A stretch of DNA of 64,000 bases from Chlorocebus sabaeus (lineage: Eukaryota > Chordata > Mammalia > Primates > Cercopithecidae), in contig NC_132925.1 of assembly GCF_047675955.1 (NCBI RefSeq), positions 73,537,622 to 73,601,621 of the forward strand. Direction: 5' to 3'. The stretch's first letter is position 1; each line of letters starts with the position of its first letter. The translations under genes were made by a program, and so were the position numbers. The notes beneath the pieces were generated by a model. The model was not told the DNA's origin. It made no database searches and saw nothing but the letters and a program-made list of their open reading frames with translations. Positions 48,151 to 58,319 of this stretch are shown here, one piece after another.

Positions 48151-48380
48151 ATCCCTTCCTTCCCCCACCTGTCTCTTACGACCTGGCAGTGCAGACATAG
48201 CCTTGATACCAGGCCCGCCAGTGGCCTGGGAGCCCCGCGCTCCTTCCCAGACCTGGCTGCCAGTAACCCGAAGACAGTCCAGCGCGCAAAACCGGAAGAC
48301 AGCCAATGCTGAGAACCCCCACCAGCTCCAATGCCGGACGCCGGCACTCTGAGCGACCCACCTCACCGCCCCGCACTCAC

Positions 48381-48413
48381 CACCAGCGATGCCATGAACC
48401 CCGGCCGGTCCAT
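48381..48413 (-). CDS. SLC25A26: SLC25A26 coding exon 1 (start codon)
   Basis: Read on the minus strand, this encodes MDRPGFMASLV and runs straight into a GTGAGTGC splice donor at 48380. It ends between codons (phase 0) and joins exon 2, which begins with AGGVAGVS. The start is chosen because the ATG sits in a good Kozak-like context (GCGACC before ATG, G after) and matches the known SLC25A26 N terminus. The short segment before the first carrier repeat has no cleavable presequence, as is usual for mitochondrial carriers. Compared with the human sequence as I remember it (MDRPGFVAALV), residue 7 is M instead of V and residue 9 is S instead of A. The second M at residue 7 could serve as a weak alternative start. 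The exon lies inside a CpG-rich promoter. Confidence 0.93.
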
Positions 48414-48500
48414 GGTCGCTCAGACCTCGTAAAGGCTACAATCCAAGCCGGTGCAGAGGCGGATCACGTCCACGCGCGGTGGGCGTCGCCATCTTTGAGG
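48414..48500 (-). other. SLC25A26: probable 5' untranslated leader of SLC25A26
   Basis: This is the sequence between the start codon and the YY1 motif (AAGATGGCG on the minus strand) that in TATA-less promoters usually lies just downstream of the start site. No splice acceptor is needed here because exon 1 continues open and GC-rich up to the promoter motifs. The right end is a guess; cap-mapped reads would set it. Confidence 0.45.
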
Positions 48501-48839
48501 CGGGCCTATCGTGCACTTCCGGGACCACGTGACGTAGAACCACAACAACTGCACGTGCAAACGCCCAAGACCCGGGCCAAGAGGAGGGCGAGAGAGGAGG
48601 GGCGGGGCCTCGGGGAGTGTGGTCGAGCTAAGTCTCGGCAATTCTCTTACCTCTGTTTCCTGCAGCAGCGTTGTGTGCAGCTAGACGGAGGAACTCTCGC
48701 GAGCAAAAGATCCTCGGCTGGGATCCAGGAGAGAGCAGCCGTAGAATGAGGCCGGGGTGATTCTGAACTGTAAACCCAAAAGAGGCGTGGCTATGGCGGA
48801 GGGAGGTGGGGTACTAACCTCTGGAGGCGCGATTCGGAA

Positions 48840-49145
48840 ACCTAATCGGATATTTCATTTTGGTTTATCTCTTAGTTTTGTCAACAAATTTTATCTGAGT
48901 TTATATTAAATTAACTCATTATCAGAAGATTATTAAAGATATAGAAAAATACTTAAAAAGTTTCCTGACCGGAGCTAAAAATTAGCATCCTCCATTTCTC
49001 TTTACAGGCAATTATTGTACTTAAAATTATTAGTTTGTTCAGTTGTTTACCTGTTCATGTTGTTCGCTGTTGTACTCATGTGTACACCTCAAAGCACACG
49101 TTATTAAGTACTTAATACAATTTCTTGGAGTGAACCTGTCTTTAT
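48840..49145. other. upstream flank of the promoter without recognised features
   Basis: AT-rich, no recognisable repeat. Confidence 0.4.
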
Positions 49146-49149
49146 TAAA

Positions 49150-49335
49150 CAAATACCTTGTAAACTTTTGTGTATATTAAGGGCCAACTACATCAGACGT
49201 GGTGCTAAGTGATTGACAGACATTTTTTCATTGAATCCTTTCACCAACCCTATGATGTCAGCACTGTCCTCATTTTACAGAGGCTCCTGATGCTCCAACA
49301 AGTAACCAACTCAGTGTGGCTACAGAGAACATAGC
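49150..49335 (-). repeat. MIR SINE
   Basis: 'agggccaactacatcagacgtggtgctaagtgattg' and 'accctatgatgtcagcactgtcctcattttacagagg': MIR in complement. Confidence 0.75.
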
Positions 49336-49529
49336 AGAGCAAACACTGAAAATATACTTAATGCCCTCATCATCTTTCCTCAAAACCCTTATAATACCTG
49401 AACAGGCTCCTTGCCTGGCCTTTCTTCAATCCCTATTCTATAACAGTTAGAATTATTCTTGTAATTATTCTTATTCTCTTCTAGATAAAATGATCTAGAA
49501 ATGATTCGCAGAATAGCTTTAGGTGTTAG

Positions 49530-49735
49530 ATGGAATTCAAATTCTGAGCTATCACCTGCTAGGTTTGGGCATAAGTTTTCCAAGATTAAGTTTTCTCACC
49601 TGTAAAGTGGCGATAATGATAGTAACTTTGTCATGCGGTACTATTAATAGATTAAATGAGATAATGCACTCAAGTTCTTAGCCTAGTTCCTGGCTCATAG
49701 AAAGTATTCTCTAAAGATGATGGTAATGTCATTTC
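49530..49735 (+). repeat. MIR SINE
   Basis: 'gaattcaaattctgagctatcacctgctaggtttgggc' and 'gagataatgcactcaagttcttagcctagttcctggctcatag'. Confidence 0.75.
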
Positions 49736-49985
49736 CCTGCTTACAATGCACCCCTGCTGCCAATGGAGACAGTCCAGCTCCTTAGCATGGTATACACCTC
49801 TCAGCTGGTGTCTCCTGTCACTCTTCCCTCTAGCCAGACTACACACAAACAGACTATACACTTTCAAGCCTCCTAATTTTGCCCATGTTGTTCTCTCTAC
49901 CCAGAATACCTTTCCCTATGCCGCCTATAGGCCCTCTCAAAACATGCTAGTTCACTTTGTCAAGGCCAGCAGAAAAATCTCTGTT
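49735..49985 (+). repeat. L2 LINE 3' region
   Basis: 'tgctgccaatggagacagtccagctccttagcatggtatacacc' and 'tgttctctctacccagaatacctttccc': L2 order. Confidence 0.65.
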
Positions 49986-50399
49986 GCTGCTGTTTGTGTC
50001 TTTCAAAGTCTCTGTGTTTTGGTCAGGCCTACCCAGGATAATCTTCATTTTTATTAACTCAAAGTCAACTGATTAGAGACCTTAATTGTATCTGCAAAAT
50101 CCCTTTTGCCATATATTATAATATTGTCATGGTGGTAATGTTCTATCATACTCACAGGTCCTGCTCACATTCAATGGGGTAATTATGCAAAACACATTAG
50201 GGGCCAGGAATCTTGAGGGCAACCTTAGAATCCTGCTACTTCACATTCCTATAAACCCTCACTGGCAGCCTCCTCAAAGGCCATCAAGGTTCTATCAATA
50301 AGCTTTCACTGATACTTCCCTCACAGTCTTCCCACCTTTCACCTACCGCCTGGTGCCAATGGCACTCCCACAGTTTAGGAATTACAGTACTACCCACCT

Positions 50400-50965
50400 C
50401 CAAGTACCAAAATCCATATTATTTGTCTATTTCTGCATAACAAATTACCCCCAAAATTTAACAGACTAAAGCAACGATAAACTTACATTACCTCACACAG
50501 TTTTCATACATCAAGAATCAAGGAGTCATTTAGCTGAGTGTTTCAGACTGAGAAATTTTCATGACACTACAGTCAAGATGTTGGCCAAGGCCATATCATA
50601 AGACTTGATTGAGACTGGAGGATCCAATTCCAAGATGGCTCACTCCCATAACTGGCAAATTAGTGCTAGCTATTGGCAGGTAGCCTTAATTCCTCATGGC
50701 ATAGATCTCTCCACAGTGCTACTTGAGTGTCTTCATGATACAGTAGCTGGTTTTTCCTAGAGTAAGTGGTCTGAAAGAGAACAAGACAGAAACTACAAAG
50801 TCTTTTATGACCTGTCCTCATAAGTTACTCAGTTGTCATTCCAGCAATAGTCTATTGGTTACACAGGTCATCCACATTTATCATGGGGCTAGACTACCCA
50901 AAAGCATAAATACTGGAAGATGAGGATCACTGGGTGCCATCTTGGAAACTGGTTACCACATCAGG
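50400..50965 (-). repeat. MLT1-type MaLR LTR
   Basis: 'tctatttctgcataacaaattacccccaaaatttaacagactaaagc' to 'ggatcactgggtgccatcttggaaactggttaccaca' is an LTR of the MLT1 kind in minus orientation. Confidence 0.6.
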
Positions 50966-50969
50966 GAAA

Positions 50970-51955
50970 TGCCGGTGAACACCACAATGAGATACGAATA
51001 CACACTCACTAGGGTGGTTAAAATTAAAAAGACAAGTGTTGACAAGGATGAGGAGCAACTGGAAATCTCATACATTGCTGTTTGAAATTTAATATGGTAC
51101 AAACATTATAAAATCCAATGCCCCACTTAGGTATTTACCCAAGAGAACTCAACATTCATACAAATACTTTTACATTGTATTTCAAAGCAGCTTTATCCAT
51201 AATAGTAAAAAAATGAAAACAACCTGAATGTCTATCAACTTGTGGTATAAACATATTACGATACATCCTTATAATGGAACATCACTCAACAATAAAAGGA
51301 CATGAATTACTGATACATGAAGCAACACGGATTAATCTGAAATCATTATGCAATGTAAAAAAAAAAAGACTACATATATTGTGATTCCACTTAAGTGAAA
51401 TTCTGGAAAAGACAAAATTATAGTGACAAAAAGTATACAAGTGGTTTCCTGGCAGTGGAGGTAGAGGCAAAGGATTGACTACAAAGTGGGCACAAAAGAA
51501 TAGTTTGCAATGATGAAGATATTATCTGTTGTTATTGTGGTAGTAGTGCATGGGTATATACATTTACTAAAACACACTGACTTGCACAATTAGAATGGTT
51601 GTACTTAGTATATGTAAACTATAAGGCTGGGCACTGTGGCTCACGCCTGTAATCTCAGCACTTTGGGAGGCCAAGGTGGGTGGATTACCTGAGGTCAGAA
51701 GTTTGAGACCAGCCTGGCCAACACGGTGAAACCCTGTCTCTACTAAAAATAGAAAAAATTAGCCTAGTGTGGTGGCGCACACCTGGAGTCCCAACTACTC
51801 AGAAGGCTGAGGCAGGAGAATCTCTTAAACCCAGGAGGCGGAGGTTGCGGTGAGCCGAGATTGGGCCACTGCACTCCAGCCTGGGTGACAGAGCTAGACT
51901 CCATCTCAAAAAAAAAAAAAAGTAAACTATAGGTCAATAAAGTTGATTAAAATAC
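50970..51955 (+). repeat. L1M 3' end split by an Alu
   Basis: ORF2 end and 3' UTR words: 'cacaatgagatacgaatacacactcactagggtggttaaaatt', 'caaagcagctttatccataatagt', 'agtggtttcctggcagtggaggtagaggc', with the last few bases after the Alu ('gtcaataaagttgatt'). Confidence 0.85.
51625..51921 (+). repeat. AluS-type element with target duplication
   Basis: 'ggctgggcactgtggctcacgcc' to poly-A; GTAAACTATA at 51614-51623 and 51922-51931. Confidence 0.92.
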
Positions 51956-52835
51956 TACTATCTCACGGGATGATGAGGAATAAATAATATATGCACAGAA
52001 AGTTTTAGTTCAGTGCTTGGCATATAGAAAATATTGAGTTTATTCTGTATTTTCCTATTTAAGTTAGAGATTCTGAATATTATGAATGAGAGACTGATAA
52101 GTTATCAAGGTGCATAAGTATTTTGTGATACATACTACTACAGCTTCCTAAGTGAAAATAAATCTTATTTCTAGCTACTAATGTTCCTGGAAGTTTTTGA
52201 TGTCATTCTTTCCCTAAGAGAAAATTTAACCTAGACTTAAAACTTTAATTTTGATTTAATACATTCTTTGAAGTAAAATTAAGAAAAAAAAACCTATTTT
52301 CCTCTTCAATGCAATGATTGTCTTTAACTTTGCAAGAAAAAAACTGTGTTGATGTCGTTTTCTGGTAACCTGGAGGGAAATGTAATTTATCAGGTACCTT
52401 TCAAAATCAAGAAGAAGTAGATATTCTCTCTTTTTATGCAAGTAAAGTCTTTACCAAGTATTTCATGATACCACTGGAACCCCTTTAGGAAATACAGATA
52501 TTACAAACATGACCTAGGGCTTCCTTTTCATGAAATGCTAGCAGAAAAACTCATTACTACTTGTGCATGCTTTTTAAATGGAGTATTTCAATGCATCATC
52601 ATTATCACCACATTGCAGGCAGCATATGTTCTCAAATCTTTCATTTTAAAAGATACAGGCAATGTGGTAAGCACTGATTTGCATTATACATGTGATATTA
52701 TAATAATACTGTCTTTCTCACTTAAATCTATCACTGTAAGCCAAGTTTTCTTTTAAACAAGCTCTAAAATCATAATAGTATTTATAAAATTAGCAAGAAA
52801 TCAAAGACATAGCTCAAAAAATAATTTAAGCCTAG
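51956..52835. other. intergenic sequence without recognised features
   Basis: AT-rich; no gene or clear repeat. Ends in a poly-A run at 52839-52860. Confidence 0.4.
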
Positions 52836-52915
52836 CTTAAAAAAAAAAAAAAAAAAAAAAGGACATGATCTTCAACCAGGACTAGGCTTACGTTCCAAGC
52901 CCCTGTTACTGTTTT

Positions 52916-53222
52916 GTTCGTTGTTGTTTGTTTGTTTGTTTGTTTGTTTTGAGACAGATTCTTGTCCTGTTGCCCAGGCAGGAATACAGTGGTACCATCT
53001 TGGCTCACTGCAACCTCAACCTCCGGTTTCTAGCAATCTTCCTGCCTCAGCTCTGCAAGTAGTTGGGACTACAAAAGCATGCCACCACACCCAGCTAATT
53101 TTTGTATTTTTAGTAGAAATGGGGTTTCACCATGTTGCCCAAGCTTGTCTCGAACTCATGAGCTCAAGCAATCCACCCACCTCAGCCTAGAATTACAAGT
53201 GGGAACCATGGCACCCCACCCC
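52916..53222 (-). repeat. Alu with TTTG-repeat tail
   Basis: Minus-oriented Alu whose tail has become (TTTG)n ('ttgtttgtttgtttgtttg', 52923-52950), then 'gagacagattcttgtcctgttgcccagg'. Confidence 0.88.
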
Positions 53223-53257
53223 ATGTTACTGATTTTTATTGAAAAATACGGTAATAT

Positions 53258-53632
53258 TTGTTAAGATCTGAATGTGTCCCCCAAAATTCTTATGTTGAAA
53301 CTTAATCACCAGTGTGATAAGAGGTGGGGCTTTTAGGAGGCAATTAGGTCATGAGGGCTTCTCCCTTGTGGATATGATTAAAGTCTTCATAAAAGAAGCT
53401 TCACAAAGTATTCATTCAGCCTTTTTTCCCTTCCACCTTTTGCCATGTGAGGATACTGTTCAAAAGTGCCATCTTGGAAGCAGGAACTGGGCCCTCTGCA
53501 GACACTGAATCTGCCAGTACCTGGACCTTGGACTTCCCAGCCTCCAGAATTTTAAGCAATACATTTCTGTTCTTTACAAATTAACCAGTCGGTGGTACGT
53601 TGTTATAGCAGCACAAATGGACTAAGACAACA
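53258..53632 (+). repeat. MLT1-type MaLR LTR
   Basis: 'ttaagatctgaatgtgtcccccaaaattcttatgttgaaac' to 'tgttatagcagcacaaatggactaagaca': one complete LTR in plus orientation. Confidence 0.85.
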
Positions 53633-53974
53633 GTTAGAATCATTTTCAATAAAAATATTCCTGGAACTATTTCAATCCATCTACAAAGGGTAGTAAATAT
53701 ATATAATGGAAAGAAAGTCAAATGAAAATTTTAAAAGGCCTGTTTGAAAAGTCAGTTTTCCTTTAAGTGATAGAATCAACAGAAAACTTGTCATATGGCT
53801 TTATGTTTGCATTTAAAATTAGTGAGAGAGAAAAAGATGACTCTTTCAATAAATGCTTTTGGGACTGTCAGTTAACGATTTAGAAGAAAATAATGTTGGA
53901 TCTCCATCTTACGCTTTGCCTCCTAAAACAGTTCCATATTTTTTTCAGTGATATAATTAAACTATTAAAATAGT

Positions 53975-54242
53975 ACTGAATCCCAGAACTGCATGAGGCT
54001 GAGGTGGGAGAATCACTTGAGTCCAGGAATTCAAGACTAGCCTGGGCAACATGGGGAGACCTTGTTTCTACCAAAAATAAAACAATTAGTCATGCATAGT
54101 GGCACGTGCCTGTGGTCCCAGCTACTCGGGAGGCTGAAGCAGGACAAGCATTTGAGATAAGAGGTCAAGGCCGTAGTGAGCCATGTTCATGACACTGCAT
54201 CCCAGCCTGGGTGACAAAGCAAGACCCTGTCTCAAAAAATAA
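53975..54242 (+). repeat. Alu, 5'-truncated, old
   Basis: Begins within the left arm ('atcccagaactgcatgaggctgaggtggg') and runs to 'caagaccctgtctc'. Confidence 0.8.
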
Positions 54243-54298
54243 AGATAAATTTTAAAATTAATAATAACAATAGAACAAAAAGTTAAACAGTTTACATT

Positions 54299-54615
54299 TT
54301 TCTTTTTCTTTTTTCTTTTTTTTTTTTTTTTTTTTTTTTGAGACAGAGTATCTCTCACCCAGGCTGAAGTGCAGTGGTGCTATCTAGGTTTACTGCAACC
54401 TCTGCCTCCCAGGTTCAAGTGATCTCCTGCCTCAGCCTCCCAAGTAGCTGGGATTACAGGCACCTGCCACCATGCCTGAATTTTTGTATTTTCAGTAGAG
54501 ATGGAATTTCAGCACTTTGGTCAGGCTGGTCTGGAACTCCTGGCCTCAAGCCATCCACCTGCCTCAGCCTCCCAAAGTGCTTGGATTATAGGCATGAGCT
54601 ATGGTGCCTGATCAA
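54299..54615 (-). repeat. AluS-type element
   Basis: Minus orientation with a long poly-T (54309-54340), to 'gagctatggtgcctgatc'. Confidence 0.9.
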
Positions 54616-55029
54616 GGTAAACATTTTTCTATTCTTGAGATAAAGAAATATCTTCTATGTCTCAAAAAAATATTTTCAGTTAATGGCTTTGTTATTAAAA
54701 ATTAAAATTAAAATAAATTTGACAGGTAAAATATGTGCAATGTATATAATCACATCAAATTTTTAAGTGTAAATAGTTCCCATAACTCAATAGAAAAACA
54801 CTAATACCAATAGAAAAAAATGAGTAAAGATCACAAAAGTAGAAATACAAATAGATAATGAACATGTTAAAAAATATTTTTCAACCCATTAGTAACATTG
54901 AAATGAAAATTAAAACAACAACAAAGCATGTTTTTAAACATTTTAAATAGGCAAGGATTTTTTTTCTAGAGGAAGAGTCAGAGCAACTTTTCTGTTGAGC
55001 AATATGGCCATATGTAATAAAATCTTAAT

Positions 55030-55430
55030 GTGAATCAGTTTTGCATTGTTATAAAAGAATACCTTAGGCTGAATAACATATGAAGAAAAGAGGTTTATTT
55101 GGCTCATAGTTCTGCAGGCTGTACAAGTATGGCACTAGCATCTGCTTAGCTTCTAGTGAGGCCTCAGGAAGCTTTTATTCATGGCAGAAGGTGGAGTGGG
55201 GGCAGGCATGTCACATGGTGGGAGAGGTAGAAAGAGAGCTGCCAGGCTCTTTTTAACAACCAGCTCTCATGTGAACTCATTACTGTGGAGATGGGGCCAA
55301 GTCATTCAAGAGGGATCCACCCCCAAGACCCAAACACCTCCCACAAGGCTCAAGCTCCAACACTGGGGATCACATTTCAACATGAGATTGGGAAGGGACA
55401 AACAGCCAGACCATATCTAACCCTAAACCC
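55030..55430 (-). repeat. MLT1/MST-type MaLR LTR
   Basis: 'gaagaaaagaggtttatttggctcatagttctgcaggctgtacaag' to 'gacaaacagccagaccatatct', a MaLR LTR in minus orientation. Confidence 0.8.
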
Positions 55431-55481
55431 TGACATTTCTGGGGGTTTTTACATTACTGATCATTGTTAATGAATGATTAC

Positions 55482-55619
55482 TTTTTTTTTTTTGAGACGG
55501 AGTCTCACTCTGTTATCCAGATTGGAGTGCAGTGGTACGATCTCAGCTCACTGCAACCTCCGCCTCCTGGGTTCAAGTGATTCTCCTGCCTCAGCCTCCC
55601 AAGTAGTTGGGACTACAGG
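55482..55619 (-). repeat. 5'-truncated Alu
   Basis: Poly-T then 'gagacggagtctcactctgttatcc' to 'gttgggactacagg': a right arm and part of the left only. Confidence 0.88.
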
Positions 55620-56009
55620 TGGTTACCAGATGTTGTGGGTAGGAGCAATGAACAGGCGAAGCACAGAGGATTTTTTGGGCAGTTAAACTATTTTGTATGA
55701 TGCTATAAGGGTGGACACATGTGGTTATACGTTTGTCCAAATCCATAGAAAGTACACCACCAAGAGTGATTAACCTAATGTAACCTGTGGATTTGGGGTA
55801 AAGATGTTTCAATGCAGGTCCATTGATTGTAACAAATACACCCCTCTGGTAAAGAATATTGATAATGGCATAGGCTGTGCATGTATGGGTGCAAACGATA
55901 TATGAGAAAGCTCCATACTTTCTGCTCAATTTTGCTGTGACTCTAAAACTTCTCTAAAAAAAAATTACATTAAATATATACTTTTTAAAAGAAAGTCATT
56001 TTACTAGTT

Positions 56010-56695
56010 TTTTTCTTTTCTTTTTTTTTTTATTATACTTTATGTTCTAGGGTACATGTGCACAACGTGCAGGTTTGTTACATATGTATACATGTGCCTT
56101 GTTGGTGTGCTGCACCCATTAACTTGTCATTTACATTAGATATATCTCCTAATGCTATCCCTTCTCCCTTCCCCACCCCACAACAGGCCCCAGTGTGTGA
56201 TGTTCCCCTTCCTGTGTCCAAGGGTTCTCATTGTTCAGTTCCCACCTATGAGTGAGAACATGCAGTATTTGGTTTTCTGTTCTTGCAATAGTTTGCTGAG
56301 AATGATGATTTCCAGCTTCACCCATGTCCCTACAGAGGAAATGAACTCATCCTTTTTTATGGCAGCATAGTATTCCATGGTGTATATGTGCCACATTTTC
56401 TTCATCCAGTCTGTCATTGATGGACATTTGGGTTCGCTATTGTGAATAGTGCTGCAATAAACATACGTGTGCATGTGTCTTTATAGCAGCATGATTTATA
56501 ATCCTTTGGGTATATACCCAGTAATGGGATGGCTGGGTCAAATGGTATTTCAAGTTCCAGATCCTTGAGGAATCGCCACACTGTCTTCCACAATGGTTGA
56601 ACTAGTTTACAGTTCCATCAACAGTGTAAAAGTGTTCCTATTTCTCCACATCCTGTCTAGCACCTGTTGTTTCCTGACTTTTTAATGATCATCAT
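56010..56695 (-). repeat. L1PA-class L1 3' end
   Basis: The complement reads the primate L1 3' UTR and ORF2 end: 'ttatgttctagggtacatgtgcacaacgtgcaggtttgttac' and 'cagtaatgggatggctgggtcaaatgg'. The minus strand still shows the end of ORF2 (56235-56474, CSTIHNSEPKCPS.. to ..FSLIGGN). Truncated 5' at the flanking Alu; stops and frameshifts make it inactive. Confidence 0.9.
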
Positions 56696-57008
56696 TTTTT
56701 TTTTTTTTTTTTTTGAGACAGAGTCTTGCTCTGTTGCCCAGGCTGGAGTGCAGTGGCATGATCTTGGTTCATTGCAACCTCCTCCTCCTGGATGCAAGCG
56801 ATTCTCCTGCCTCAGCCTACCTAGTAGCTAGGATTATAGGTGCGGGCTACCACACCTGGCTAATTTTTGTATTTTTAGTAGAGATGGGGTTTCACCATGT
56901 TGGCCAGGCGGGTCTTGAACTCCTGAGCTCAGGTGATCCGCCTGCCTTGGCCTCCCAAAGTGCTGGGATTACAAGTGTGAACCACCATGCCTGGACTGCG
57001 CCCGGTCT
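56696..57008 (-). repeat. AluS-type element with duplicated head
   Basis: Poly-T to 'caccatgcctggac', directly followed by 'gcgcccggtc', a second copy of the Alu 5' tip. Confidence 0.85.
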
Positions 57009-57054
57009 AATTCTTGAAATTCCCAATGGTACCATTCCTTAGTCACATTTTATC

Positions 57055-57140
57055 CTCCTTTTATCCAGAGAGGAGAGAGGGAGGAAAGGAAAGAATAGAA
57101 GGAAAGAAGGAAAGGACAGTGAAAGGAAAAAAATGAAAGT
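57055..57140. repeat. GA-rich low-complexity tract
   Basis: 'gagaggagagagggaggaaaggaaag...aaggaaagaagg' purine-rich strand, imperfect. Confidence 0.7.
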
Positions 57141-57521
57141 AAGATGATTTAAGAAAAGGAACAGATTGTGTTCCCCTGCCATGTTCAAGAGACACTTTTT
57201 CTGCAACCCAAATGTCAATTGACAAATGAATGGGTACACAAAATATGGAATGTACATTTATACATTTGGTGGAATATTATTTACCCTTACGAAGGAAGAA
57301 AATTCTGGCACATGCTACAATGTGGATGAAACTTAAAGACATTATGCTAAGCAAAATAAGCCAGTCACAAAAAGACCAATATTATATGATTCCATTTAGG
57401 TGAAGTGTCCAGAGTTGTCAAATTTATAGAGACAGAAGTAGCATGGTGGTTGCCAGGAGCTTAGGGGAGGCGAAAATGGAGGATACAGTATTGAATTGTT
57501 CATTGAATTGTTCAATGGATA

Positions 57522-58152
57522 CAGTATTTCCCCCTTATCTATGATGGATACATTTCAAGATTCCCAGTGGGTTATGCCTGAAACCTCAGAAAGTACTGAA
57601 CCCTACGTATACTAGTTTTTTTCCCTATACATATATACTGATCATAAAGCTTAATTTATAAATTAGGCACAACAGTAATGAATAATAAAATATGAATGGG
57701 CACATTGGCTTGCATCTGTAATCCCAGCATTTTGGGAGGCCGAAATGGGAAGACTACTTGAAGCCAGGAGCCTGAGGCCAGCCTGGGCAACAAAGCAAGA
57801 CCTTGTCTCTGTGAAAAAAAATTTAATTAGCCAGGCATGGTGGTGTGCACCTGTAGTCCCAGCTCCTCAGGAGGCTGAGGTGGGAGGATCACTTAAGCCC
57901 AGGAGTTTCAGGCTGCAGTTAACTATGATTGCACCAGTGCACTCCAGCCTGGGCAACAGGACACCCAGTCTCCAAAAAATAATAGCAATAAGTAGAACAA
58001 TCATAACAATATACTGTAAGAAAAGTTATGTGAATGTGGTCTCTCACTCGCTCACTCTCTAAAAATATCCCAACATTTTTGGACTGCGGTTAGGTTCACT
58101 CTGGGTAACTGAAATCACAGAAAGTGAAACTGCAGATAAGGGGAGATTACAG
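57522..58152. mobile_element. MER44-like Tigger transposon with nested Alu
   Basis: Inverted ends 'cagtatttcccccttatc' and 'gataaggggagattacag'; TA on the left flank (57520-57521), with the right partner decayed. Interior 'aagcttaatttataaattaggcacaac' and 'ataacaatatactgtaagaaaagttatgtgaatgtgg' are MER44-type words. Confidence 0.75.
57697..57982 (+). repeat. Alu (old) inside MER44-like element
   Basis: 'gggcacattggcttgcatctgtaatcccagc' to 'ctgggcaacagg...ccagtctcc'. Confidence 0.88.
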
Positions 58153-58319
58153 AGTATCAGTTGGGGAAATGAAAAAATTCTTGAAATCTATAGTAGTGAT
58201 GGTTACCCATGTACATTTAGCAGCAAATGTACTCAACGTTACTGAATTGTATGCTTAAAAATGGCTAAACTGGTCATTTTTATGTTTTGTTATATTTTAC
58301 AACAATAAAAGACATACTT

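Larger units (their letters stand above)
1..48500 (-). other. SLC25A26: SLC25A26 gene, 5' part (promoter-proximal five exons)
   Basis: This is the gene body of the mitochondrial S-adenosylmethionine carrier, transcribed right to left. Five coding exons (33, 157, 110, 105 and 48 bp) join into one open frame of 453 bp, or 151 codons. Intron phases are 0, 1, 0, 0 and 0, and every boundary visible has an AG acceptor and a GT donor. The human protein is about 274 residues as I recall it, so roughly the first 55 percent is here; the coding exons that follow lie left of position 1. Introns 1 to 4 are about 15.6, 6.5, 19.6 and 1.2 kb. Family knowledge: this inner-membrane carrier exchanges cytosolic SAM for mitochondrial S-adenosylhomocysteine, supplying methyl donor for mitochondrial RNA, DNA and protein methylation and for lipoate and ubiquinone synthesis. 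The right boundary (transcription start near 48.5 kb) is inferred from promoter motifs. Confidence 0.95.
48150..48830. promoter_or_regulatory. SLC25A26: CpG-rich promoter of SLC25A26
   Basis: A GC- and CpG-rich stretch stands out from AT-rich surroundings and contains exon 1. There is no TATA box. Known-type motifs visible: a YY1 motif AAGATGGCG on the minus strand (48487-48495), an ETS core CCGGAAGT on the minus strand (48515-48522), an E-box CACGTG at 48526-48531 overlapping a CRE-like TGACGTAG at 48530-48537, a second CACGTG at 48552-48557, a GC box GGGGCGGGGCC near 48599-48609, and a TCTCGCGAGC palindrome at 48695-48704. This is typical of housekeeping nuclear-encoded mitochondrial genes. 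The transcription start is probably near 48490-48500, giving a 5' UTR of roughly 80 bases; that is inference. Confidence 0.8.
54690..55985 (+). repeat. old L1M remnant split by MaLR LTR and Alu
   Basis: Left piece 54690-55020 ('caatagaaaaaaatgagtaaagatcac', 'ttaaaacaacaacaaagcatg') is ORF2. The right piece 55620-55985 ('ggcataggctgtgcatgtatgggtgc', 'gctcaattttgctgtgactctaaaacttctct') is an L1M 3' end. Between them lie an LTR and an Alu. Confidence 0.65.
57185..58315 (+). repeat. L1M 3' end split by a MER44-like transposon
   Basis: 57185-57519 ('caaatgtcaattgacaaatgaatggg', 'tggttgccaggagcttagggg') and 58153-58315 ('ttgaattgtatgcttaaaaatggctaaac', 'aacaataaaagacat') join in L1M order. Confidence 0.85.

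Noticed and set aside
48306..48749. A 147-codon open frame on the plus strand across the CpG island
   Set aside because: GC-rich islands have few stop codons by composition. It lies antisense over exon 1, is rich in R, A and H as expected for such shadows, and resembles no protein family I know.
55591..55929. 112-codon open frame on the minus strand
   Set aside because: Antisense to an L1M 3' untranslated region and the edge of an Alu.
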